A stretch of DNA of 64,000 bases from Microlunatus antarcticus (GTDB lineage: Bacteria; Actinomycetota; Actinomycetes; Propionibacteriales; Propionibacteriaceae). The translations under genes and the position numbers were made by a program. Below are positions 20,774 through 29,982 of the stretch, piece after piece. The notes below the pieces were generated by a model. It searched no databases. It saw only the letters and a program-made list of their open reading frames with translations, and was not told where the DNA came from. Location: positions 2,480,001-2,544,000 of the forward strand of contig NZ_JACHZG010000001.1 in NCBI RefSeq assembly GCF_014193425.1, read 5' to 3'. How positions within the stretch are numbered: position 1 is the first letter of the stretch; each line of letters begins with the position of its first letter.

Positions 20774-21556
20774 TCAGGCGTAGCGGCCGGCGGCCAGGAA
20801 CTCGAGCACGGCGCCCGCCCCGGAACCGTCACGGTCCTCCACGACCTGCCCGGCGCCGCGGTCGGGACGCGGCTCTGCGCCGACCACGTGGGCCCAGGCG
20901 GCGCCCAGCCCGACGTCGGCGGGGTCGAGCCCGAGGTCGTCGAGGTCCCAGGTCTGCACCGGCTTCTTCTTCGCCGCGAGGATCCCCTTCATCGACGGGT
21001 AGCGCGCCTCGCCCGACTGGTCGGTCACGCTCACCACCGCGGGCAGGTCGACCTCGACGGTCAGCCGGGCGGTGTCGTCCTCGCGGACGATCGTGGCGTG
21101 CCCGTCGGCGACCTCGAGGCGGCCCGCGTACGTGGCGCCGGGCCATCCGAGACGCTCGGCGAGCATCGCCGGGAGCACGCCCATGGCCCCGTCGGTGGAG
21201 GACATGCCGCAGACCACGAGGTCGGCGCCGGCCTTCGTCACGGCGGCCGCGAGCACCGTGCTGGTGCCGAGCACGTCGGTCCCGTGCAGCGCGTCGTCGA
21301 GCACGTGGACCCCGGAGCCCACGCCCATCTGCAGGGCCCGCTTGATCGCCGCGGTCGCGTCGTCGGGGCCGACGGTGAGCACGACCACCTCGACGTCGTC
21401 GCCGGCCTCGGCCAGGCGCAGGGCCTGCTCGACCGCGTACTCGTCGAGCTCGGACAGGAGCCCGTCGGTGCCCTCGCGGTCGACCGTCAGGTCGTCCGCG
21501 AACACCCGGTCGGCGCTCGCGTCGGGAACATGCTTCACGCAGACCACGATCTTCAC
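20774..21556 (-). CDS. etfB: Electron transfer flavoprotein, beta subunit
   Basis: A 260-residue protein beginning MKIVVCVKHVPD (GTG start), with LSELDEYAVEQALRLAE, DGAMGVLPAMLAERLGWP and VVSVTDQSGEARYPSMKGI, the EtfB core including the AMP-binding region. It dimerises with EtfA. A perfect palindrome sits 10 nt upstream of the start, suggesting regulation together with beta-oxidation genes. Confidence 0.96.
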   Translation of the reverse strand: MKIVVCVKHVPDASADRVFADDLTVDREGTDGLLSELDEYAVEQALRLAEAGDDVEVVVLTVGPDDATAAIKRALQMGVGSGVHVLDDALHGTDVLGTSTVLAAAVTKAGADLVVCGMSSTDGAMGVLPAMLAERLGWPGATYAGRLEVADGHATIVREDDTARLTVEVDLPAVVSVTDQSGEARYPSMKGILAAKKKPVQTWDLDDLGLDPADVGLGAAWAHVVGAEPRPDRGAGQVVEDRDGSGAGAVLEFLAAGRYA

Positions 21557-21565
21557 GCGCCCGAG

Positions 21566-21581
21566 GTTACCCGTGGGTAAC
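21566..21581. promoter_or_regulatory. Palindromic operator upstream of etfBA
   Basis: GTTACCCGTGGGTAAC is a perfect palindrome with 7-bp arms around GT, ending 10 nt before the etfB start codon. Size and symmetry fit a TetR-type repressor site. Its position would block a promoter or a leader at that point. Confidence 0.6.
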
Positions 21582-21596
21582 TTGTCGCGACGCGCA

Positions 21597-21654
21597 GGAG
21601 GGCGCCGCTCGCGCGACGCCCCTCCCGATGGTGCTCGAGGGTCGGTCGACCCTC
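21597..21654 (-). terminator. Tandem hairpins after the S53 peptidase gene
   Basis: GAGGGTCG-GT-CGACCCTC (21637-21654) lies 16 nt past the stop, followed by a longer imperfect GGAGGGCGCCGC...GCGACGCCCCTCC stem (21597-21625). No T-run is seen. They separate this transcript from etfBA. Confidence 0.5.
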
Positions 21655-21669
21655 GTCAGACGGTTCCGA

Positions 21670-23640
21670 CTACCGCTTCGCCACCGCTGCGGCGGTCGGG
21701 GCGGGCGTGGTCAGCTTGAGGAACGAGGTGTTCGGGACACCGCGTCCCGTCACCTGGTCCCAGCCCTTGCTGGTCGGCAGCGAGGCGTCCTGGCCGAAGG
21801 TCCGCACGATGTAGGACAGGCCGTCGTCGGCGTTCTCGCTGTTGTTGTAGTTCACCCGGACGACGCCCCAGTCGGGCGACTTCACGGGCAGCACGTCGTC
21901 GACGAGCGACCCGCGCTTGTAGATCACCGGGTTGAGCAGACCGAAGCCCCGGCCCTGGTTGTTCTGCACCGCGAGCGCGGTCATGCCGGCCAGCAGCGGG
22001 CTGGCGAGGCTGGTGCCGCCGATGCGGTACTCCGAGTAGTACGTGCCGTCGCTGAACTTCTGGGTCTGCCCGACGAGCATGCCCGTCTGCGGGTCGGCGT
22101 CCATCGCGACGTCGGGGACGGCCCGGCCGCCCGAGAGCTGCTTGGCCACGACACCGCGCTGGTACGACGGCTGGTTGAACAGCGACGAGACGCCGCCGCC
22201 CGCGCCGTAGAGGTAGCCGCCCGGGGTCCAGGACTTGGCGTCCTTGGCCAGGGAGTACGTCCGCGTACCCCAGCCGGTGTCGAAGACGCGCTGGCCGTCG
22301 GCCCCGATGCCCGTCGCGGTGCCGCCGACGGCGGTCACGAACGGCTCGGTGGCCGGGTAGTCGGCCTGCTTGAGCCCGGTGTTCTGGAGCTCGTCGCCGT
22401 TGTCGCCGGAGGAGAACAGCACGCTGATGCCCTGGAGGGCGGCCTGCTGGAAGATCGTCTCGTACGCGGTGACCGCGTCGGACGAGGTGACCTCGCCCGC
22501 GTCGCCCCACGAGTTGGAGACGACCTGCGCGACACCCTCGTCGGCGACGCGCGCCAGGGTGTCGAGGAAGTCGTCGTCCAGGCAGCTGGACGAGGCGTAG
22601 TAGCGGATCTTCGCGCCCGGGGCCATGGCGTGGACGGCCTCGACGTCGAGGGTCTCCTCGCCGCTCCAGCCGGAGGGGTCGCAGAGGTCCTCGCTGTTGT
22701 AGCTCGCCGGCAGGTTCTCGGTCAGCTGGCCGGCGGCGTAGCTGCCGTCGCCGTGCTGCGCGGCGTACTTCTCGGCGTCGCTGGCGATGAGCTGCCAGCG
22801 GTAGGCGTCGGTGATCGCGACGGTCGTGCCCGCGCCGGTCAGGCTGGTGTCGCCCTCGTACGCGCTGCGGTACTGCGGGCCCGTGTAGCCGCACGGCGCG
22901 TAGCTGAGCGTCGTGTCCTTGAACTTCGGCAGCGCCGTCTTGAAGTCGGCCTGCTTCGAGGCCGCGACCTGGCCGTAGTACCGGCTGCAGGGCTTGGCGT
23001 TGCGGAAGCCGGCCGGCGGCTCGGTGGCCGCGTGGCGGGTCATCTTGACCTGCGTCGTGTCCAGCCCGTCGACGGTGAGGACCGCCTTCGCGACCTGGGC
23101 GGGGAGCTCGGCGGCGCTCGTCGGCGCGACGACCTTCTGGTCGAGGTGGGAGAAGGAGCGCAGCGAGACGTGGAAGGCCTGGTCGAGCTGCGCGATCGTG
23201 CCCTTCGCGGTGACGTAGCGGCGGAACGGTGCCGTCCCGCTCACCGTCAGGCCCTGGCCCGTGAGGTACGAGCGCACGGTCTGCTCGGCCGCGGCGGTCG
23301 GGGCGTAGCTCGCGTGGAACTGGTCGGCGGTGAGGAACTGGCCGTAGCTGGCCGAGCCCGGTGTGGAGACGGCCAGCGCCGCCGTCGACAGGGCGTCGGC
23401 GCCGCCCTTCGGGGCGAGGAAGACGCGGACCTCGAGGGTCTTGCCCTCGTCGACCCCGGCCGCCTTGCTGGCGATCCGGGCCTGGCTGGTCGGCAGCCAG
23501 CGCGGCAGCGTGGAGGGCAGGGCGACCAGCCCGGACGCCGGGGCGGCGTTCGCGGTCTGGACGGTCGCCAGCAGGCTGGCGGGGACGAGCAGGGTCGACG
23601 CGGCGACGAGCAGACGTGCTCGCCTCGAGCGGAGGTGCAT
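21670..23640 (-). CDS. Secreted S53 (sedolisin) serine-carboxyl peptidase
   Basis: A 656-residue preproenzyme: signal peptide (residues about 1-33, ASTLLVPASLLATVQTANA), a long propeptide (about 40-220, with YGQFLTADQFHASYAPT and the AFHVSLRSF region), then the catalytic domain. Glu328 and Asp332 in EETLDVEA, Asp380 in NSWGDAG and Ser544 in GGTSLASP form the sedolisin tetrad. The C-terminal calcium site region reads KGWDQVTGRGVPN. Sedolisins are acid-active endopeptidases that self-process on export. GGGAG lies shortly before the ATG. It is divergent from glgX. Confidence 0.93.
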   Translation of the reverse strand: MHLRSRRARLLVAASTLLVPASLLATVQTANAAPASGLVALPSTLPRWLPTSQARIASKAAGVDEGKTLEVRVFLAPKGGADALSTAALAVSTPGSASYGQFLTADQFHASYAPTAAAEQTVRSYLTGQGLTVSGTAPFRRYVTAKGTIAQLDQAFHVSLRSFSHLDQKVVAPTSAAELPAQVAKAVLTVDGLDTTQVKMTRHAATEPPAGFRNAKPCSRYYGQVAASKQADFKTALPKFKDTTLSYAPCGYTGPQYRSAYEGDTSLTGAGTTVAITDAYRWQLIASDAEKYAAQHGDGSYAAGQLTENLPASYNSEDLCDPSGWSGEETLDVEAVHAMAPGAKIRYYASSSCLDDDFLDTLARVADEGVAQVVSNSWGDAGEVTSSDAVTAYETIFQQAALQGISVLFSSGDNGDELQNTGLKQADYPATEPFVTAVGGTATGIGADGQRVFDTGWGTRTYSLAKDAKSWTPGGYLYGAGGGVSSLFNQPSYQRGVVAKQLSGGRAVPDVAMDADPQTGMLVGQTQKFSDGTYYSEYRIGGTSLASPLLAGMTALAVQNNQGRGFGLLNPVIYKRGSLVDDVLPVKSPDWGVVRVNYNNSENADDGLSYIVRTFGQDASLPTSKGWDQVTGRGVPNTSFLKLTTPAPTAAAVAKR

Positions 23641-23970
23641 GGGGCTCCCGAGAGGTGGAGGGGTGGGCACCTCGACCGTGACAACCGCACCGACGAGGCT
23701 CGGGAACCGTAAGCCTGCCGGTGGGCGCAGGTCTATAGCCGAAGAATATTGTGCGAAGCGTCTCAACACGGGCGCCCCGGTGTGGCTGCGGCCGGCCCGG
23801 GTATGGCGGTCGTCGCCCGGGCGGCCGGGTGGGCGCGACCGACTGGCACGAGCGGTCACGCGGGCGCGGCGAAACAGGCATGATGGGCGGGCCCGCGCCC
23901 CGTGACGCGCGGTGCTGCACCGGCCGATCCCTGAAGAACCGGGGGTGCGGCGTCCCTCAGGAGGCTCCCG
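23641..23970. promoter_or_regulatory. Divergent promoter region between the S53 peptidase and glgX
   Basis: This 330-bp gap holds no gene I can support. Around 23730-23770 it becomes locally A/T-rich (TATAGCCGAAGAATATTG). On the minus strand, TATAGA at 23732-23737 could be the -10 of the peptidase promoter with a leader of about 90 nt. The glgX side ends in AGGAGG 9 nt before its ATG. Confidence 0.4.
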
Positions 23971-26073
<2,103 letters not shown>

Positions 26074-26090
26074 CGGACCCGGGAGGACCC

Positions 26091-27095
26091 GTGAACCGCC
26101 GCACCCGGCTCCTGACGTCCGCCGGCCGTCGACTGCCCCGCCCGGACCCGCCGCCCGCGTCCTACCTGCGCCGGGTCCGGCGCGAGATCCCGCGCCCGGT
26201 CGCCCGGGTGGTGCTCGGGTCCGTGTCGCGCGGCATCGCGATCACCGACCACGTCCTGCCGACCACCCCGTACGCGGTGCCCGTCCGCGTCTACCGCCCA
26301 CGGCGCGCCGTCGGGCCACTCCCGCTCCTGGTCAACCTGCACGGCGGCGGGTTCGTGTTCGGCAACCTGGGCGGGGCCGACTGGCTGTGCGGCCAGCTGG
26401 CCGACCGGGTCGGCGCCGTCGTGGTGTCGGTCGACTACCGGCTCGCGCCCGAGCACCCCGCGCCGACGCCGTACGAGGACGCCTGGGCGGCCACCCGCTG
26501 GCTGCTCGAGCACGCGACGACCTGGGGCGCCGATCCCGGACGGACCGTCCTGGTCGGCGAGAGCGCGGGCGGCAACCTCGGTGCGCTCGTCACGCTGGCG
26601 CTGCGCGACCGTCAGCGCGCCGAACCCGGGGCTCCGGGACTCGTGGGCCAGGTCCTGCTCTACCCCTCGACCGACCTGACGATGACGTCCGCCTCCGCGA
26701 CCGCGATGGTGGACGCGCCCGTGCTCTCGAAGCGGGCGATCGACTGGTACGGACGCCAGTACGTCCCTCAGGGCCTGCCGCACTCGATCCTGCCCGACGA
26801 CCCCCGCGTCAGCCCGCTGCGCGCCGTCGACCACACCGACCTCCCGCCCGCGCTCGTCGTGGCCGCCGGGCTCGACCCGCTGCGAGACGACGCCCTGGCG
26901 TACGCGGCCGCGCTCCAGCGCGCGGGCGTGCCCGTCCGGACCGTGCTCTACCCCGACGCGGTGCACGGCTTCGTCTCGATCCCCCGCTTCGAGCCCGCCG
27001 CCGCCCAGGCGCTGGACGAGGCGGTCACGCACGCGGTGTCGTGCCTGCTCGCCGCGACGGTCCACCCCACCGCGGAGCCTCACCCCAAAGGGTGA
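26091..27095 (+). CDS. Alpha/beta-hydrolase (hormone-sensitive lipase type esterase)
   Basis: A 334-residue cytosolic esterase of the HSL family: the oxyanion motif HGGGF at residues 84-88, nucleophile Ser158 in GESAGG, Asp262 in GLDPLRDD and His292 in DAVHGF. It lies 17 nt after glgX with GGGAGG before the GTG, so it is co-transcribed with glgX. The substrate is unknown, probably a short-chain ester. Confidence 0.88.
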   Translation: MNRRTRLLTSAGRRLPRPDPPPASYLRRVRREIPRPVARVVLGSVSRGIAITDHVLPTTPYAVPVRVYRPRRAVGPLPLLVNLHGGGFVFGNLGGADWLCGQLADRVGAVVVSVDYRLAPEHPAPTPYEDAWAATRWLLEHATTWGADPGRTVLVGESAGGNLGALVTLALRDRQRAEPGAPGLVGQVLLYPSTDLTMTSASATAMVDAPVLSKRAIDWYGRQYVPQGLPHSILPDDPRVSPLRAVDHTDLPPALVVAAGLDPLRDDALAYAAALQRAGVPVRTVLYPDAVHGFVSIPRFEPAAAQALDEAVTHAVSCLLAATVHPTAEPHPKG

Positions 27096-27219
27096 AGATC
27101 GGCCGGCTTCGCAACCGCTGGCCGTGAGGGCACCGAAACAGTTCCGTAACCTGGCGCTGGCACCACGCGCCGGGCTCGGGGCGATGCACCAGGCAACGCC
27201 CTCCAGCCGGAGGAGCTCC

Positions 27220-28371
27220 GTGATCACCGTCGACGCCGACGTCCCTGCCCCCGCTGTCCTCCCCGCCCCGGCCCTTCCGGTCGCGGCCCCCGTCCGGGCG
27301 GACCCGCTCCTGCACGACGGTCCCGCGCCGCTGCCCTCCCCCCGGGGACCGGTCTCGGCGGCCCTGCTCGCCACCCTCCAGCGCGACGCGACCCGTTCGG
27401 TCGACCTGCGCCACTTCACCTGGGAGGCGCCGCCCGCGGACGCCTGCACCGACGACGACCTGCAGCTGGCGCTCTGGCTGAGCTACGAGCTGCACTACCG
27501 CGGGCTGGCCGGCGTGGACGAGCGGTGGGAGTGGCACCCCGAGCTCCTCTGGGCCCGGGCGCGTTGGGAGGACCAGCTGCTGGCCGGCCTCGAGGCCGCA
27601 GTTCCGCGTGGCGGCCCCGCCGGGGCGACCGACCCCTCGACCGGGGACGCGCTCGACCCCGTCGGCGACGTCGTCGCCGGGCTCACCGCCCTGGCCGAGG
27701 CCGACGGCGAGCCGTCGCTGTCCAAGTTCCTGATGCGCAGCGCGACCGCGGCGCAGTTCGCCGAGTTCCTCACCCACCGCTCGCTCTACCACCTCAAGGA
27801 GGCCGACCCGCACAGCTGGGCCATCCCGCGGCTGAGCGGCGCGGTCAAGGGCGCGCTCATCACGATCCAGGCCGACGAGTACGGCGGCGGGGTCCCCTCG
27901 GCGATGCACGCCCAGCTGTTCCGGAGCCTGATGGCCGGCTGGGGCCTCGGGACCTCGTACGGGCACTACCTCGACCGGGTGCCCGGCGTGACGCTGCTGG
28001 GCACGAACCTCATCTCGTTCTTCGGGCTGCACCGCCGTTGGCGCGGCGCGCTCGTCGGGCACCTGACGGCGTTCGAGATGTCGTCGTCGGTCCCCAACGC
28101 CCGCTACGCTCGCGGCCACCGCCGCCTCGGTGGCGGCGAGGAGACGGCCCGGTTCTTCGACGAGCACGTCGTCGCCGACGCGGTGCACGAGCAGATCGCG
28201 CTGCACGACCTCGCCGCCGGCCTCGTCCGCGCCGAGCCGGCCCTCGCCGGGGACGTCCTCTTCGGCGCGCGCTGCGCCGCGTACGCCGACACGGTCGTCG
28301 CCCAGCACGTCCTCGGCCGCTGGGAGGCCGGGCTCAGCAGCCTGCGTCCGACGGGCGAGGTGACCGCGTGA
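27220..28371 (+). CDS. Iron-containing redox enzyme family protein (haem-oxygenase-like fold)
   Basis: A 383-residue protein. A proline/alanine-rich N-terminus of about 45 residues leads into an all-helical domain with ELHYRGLAGVDERWEWHPELLW, SKFLMRSATAAQFAEFLTHRS, ADEYGGGVPSAMHAQLF, HLTAFEMSSS and FFDEHVVADAVHEQIALHD. The Glu and His residues are spaced as in haem-oxygenase-like di-iron oxidases. No substrate is known. GGAGG lies 6 nt before the GTG. The start of the CDGSH gene overlaps its stop, so the two act together. Confidence 0.8.
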   Translation: MITVDADVPAPAVLPAPALPVAAPVRADPLLHDGPAPLPSPRGPVSAALLATLQRDATRSVDLRHFTWEAPPADACTDDDLQLALWLSYELHYRGLAGVDERWEWHPELLWARARWEDQLLAGLEAAVPRGGPAGATDPSTGDALDPVGDVVAGLTALAEADGEPSLSKFLMRSATAAQFAEFLTHRSLYHLKEADPHSWAIPRLSGAVKGALITIQADEYGGGVPSAMHAQLFRSLMAGWGLGTSYGHYLDRVPGVTLLGTNLISFFGLHRRWRGALVGHLTAFEMSSSVPNARYARGHRRLGGGEETARFFDEHVVADAVHEQIALHDLAAGLVRAEPALAGDVLFGARCAAYADTVVAQHVLGRWEAGLSSLRPTGEVTA

Positions 28372-28646
28372 GCGCCGGCTCGGGCGACGACGTCACCGTC
28401 ACGATCTGCCCGGACGGGCCGCTGCTCGTCCGCGGCCCCGCTCAGCTGCGGACGGTCGACGGCCGCACCGTCGAGCACGACCGCACGGTCCTCGCCCTCT
28501 GCCGCTGCGGGCGTTCGCGTCTCAAGCCGCTCTGCGACGGCTCGCACCGGCTGAGCAAGTTCCGTGACCCGGCCACCGCCGAGCAGCTCGACCACGTCCT
28601 GACGAACGCCACCCCGCTGCCTGCGGAAGGTTCCTCGGCCGCCTGA
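28368..28646 (+). CDS. CDGSH iron-sulfur domain protein
   Basis: A 92-residue protein with LCRCGRSRLKPLCDGSHR, the Cys-X-Cys...Cys...His ligand set of a CDGSH [2Fe-2S] cluster. The preceding beta segment TICPDGPLLVRGP is typical for actinobacterial versions. GTG overlaps the upstream stop (GTGA). It is likely an electron donor or cluster partner for the di-iron-like enzyme upstream, inferred from coupling. Confidence 0.92.
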   Translation: MSAGSGDDVTVTICPDGPLLVRGPAQLRTVDGRTVEHDRTVLALCRCGRSRLKPLCDGSHRLSKFRDPATAEQLDHVLTNATPLPAEGSSAA

Positions 28647-28656
28647 CCCCTTCGCG

Positions 28657-28755
28657 AGTCCCACGAGTCCCGCGAGTCTCAGGATTTTCACGTTCACGTG
28701 AAAAACTGGTGCTGACCCCGGCAGATCTGCTGTGCTCAGCGCCAGTTTTTCGTGG
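28657..28755. repeat. Left composite hairpin element bracketing the second nuclease-like gene
   Basis: Core stem 28701-28750: AAAAACTGGTGCTGA pairs with TCAGCGCCAGTTTTT (14 of 15), with the palindrome GCAGATCTGC at its centre (28721-28730). It is flanked on the left by TTTTCACGTTCACGTGAAAA (28685-28704) and a GAGTC-rich tail. The same parts recur in mirrored order at 29861-29966. The A-stem-T shape would also work as a bidirectional terminator. Confidence 0.8.
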
Positions 28756-28841
28756 TCCGAGCGTCTGTGGACGACGGGGCATACCACCGCTGCGCCTGTG
28801 GATCAGCGGCCGAAAGGCAAGCCGATCACCATGCTCCCGGC

Positions 28842-29816
28842 GTGGACCCTCTCCTCGACCTCCGACTGCCCTACCGCGACTTCTTCACCCGGCGAGAAGC
28901 TCTCGAGCTGGGCGAGACCGACCGGTCGCTGAGCACCGCGCTCCGAGCCGGCAGGCTCGTCCGGCTCCGGCATGGCGTGTACGCGTTCGCCGAAAGACTG
29001 GTCGGCCTGCAGGACGAGGAGCGCCACCTCCTGCTCGCGCGGGCGGCGGTGGCGCAGCAACGCGGCGCGGTCGCTCTCGCCGGCCCGACCGCGGCCCTGC
29101 AGCACGGCTTCGCCGTCTTCGGCCACGACCTGCAGGTCGTCCACCTCGCGCGGCTCGACGGCGGTTCGGCTCGTCGCGAGACGGGGATCGTCCACCACCG
29201 GATCGGCGCGGCAGTCTCTGACGGGATCACGTCCCGCAACGGCCTGCTGACCGTCAGCCCCGAGGACGCCGTCTGGCAGGTGGCGCTCCTCTCCAGCCTC
29301 GAGGGCGGCGTGGTCACCGCGGACTCGGCGCTCCACCAGCTCCCCGCCCTGGTCGGCCCGCTCGCCCGGGTCGTCGGCCGTTCTCCGTTCCACCCGCACT
29401 CACGAACCGCGCGGCTCGCCCTCCGTCTGGCGCGGCGCGAGGCCGAGTCGCCGGGAGAGTCCCTGACCCGGATGGCCTGCTACCGCCACGGGATCCCGGC
29501 ACCGACCCTGCAGCACAAGGTCCACGACGAGGTCGGCCGGCTTCTCGGCGTCTCGGACCTGTACTGGGAGGGCTGTCGCTTGCTGGGCGAGTTCGACGGC
29601 CGCATCAAGTACGAGCGCCTCCGCAAAGAGGGCGAGACGGCGACCGATGTCGTGACCAGGGAGAAGACCCGGGAGGACGGGATGCGGTCCACGGGGCGCG
29701 GCATGTCGCGCTTCATCTGGTCCGAGGTGCAGCCAGGTTCGACCGCGCGACGGATGGCCAAGCTCCGCCAGGAGCTGGAGCAGTCGCGCCGTCTGTACGT
29801 CCGCGTCGCGAGCTGA
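28842..29816 (+). CDS. Lone AbiEi-antitoxin-like / Vsr-like nuclease-domain protein
   Basis: A 324-residue protein. The N-terminus has a winged-helix region (FFTRREALELGETDRSLSTA, then GRLVRLRHGVYAF) as in AbiEi-type antitoxins. The C-terminus carries a PD-(D/E)XK-like arrangement: ESPGESLTRM, VSDLYWEGCRLLGEFDGRIK. The candidate ligands are Glu (ESLTR), Asp (SDLYW) and Glu-x-Asp-Gly-x-Lys. GTG at 28842 has CATGCT 6 nt upstream (leaderless). No toxin partner gene is next to it, unlike AbiE systems. It shares its overall plan with the gene at 4565-5473 and, like it, stands between inverted hairpin elements. The function is unknown. Confidence 0.7.
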   Translation: MDPLLDLRLPYRDFFTRREALELGETDRSLSTALRAGRLVRLRHGVYAFAERLVGLQDEERHLLLARAAVAQQRGAVALAGPTAALQHGFAVFGHDLQVVHLARLDGGSARRETGIVHHRIGAAVSDGITSRNGLLTVSPEDAVWQVALLSSLEGGVVTADSALHQLPALVGPLARVVGRSPFHPHSRTARLALRLARREAESPGESLTRMACYRHGIPAPTLQHKVHDEVGRLLGVSDLYWEGCRLLGEFDGRIKYERLRKEGETATDVVTREKTREDGMRSTGRGMSRFIWSEVQPGSTARRMAKLRQELEQSRRLYVRVAS

Positions 29817-29860
29817 GTCCCTTGGGATCGCGCTCCGGCAAGGGGACCGTGCGCTCGTGC

Positions 29861-29966
29861 TCACCACGAGAAACTGCCGCTGAACACGGCATATCTGCTG
29901 TGCTCAGCGGCAGTTTTTCACGTGAACGTGAAAAAATTCGGACTGGTGAGACGCAAGGGACTAGCC
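29861..29966. repeat. Right composite hairpin element, mirror of 28657-28755
   Basis: Core stem AAACTGCCGCTGA (29871-29883) pairs perfectly with TCAGCGGCAGTTT (29904-29916); then TTTTTCACGTGAACGTGAAAAA-type flank at 29914-29935 and TGAGACGC..GGGACT tail, matching the reverse complement of the left element's tail. Against the left copy one stem pair changes G-C to C-G and one G-T wobble becomes G-C, so pairing is preserved. Confidence 0.8.
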
Positions 29967-29982
29967 CCGCGGAACGTTCCCC

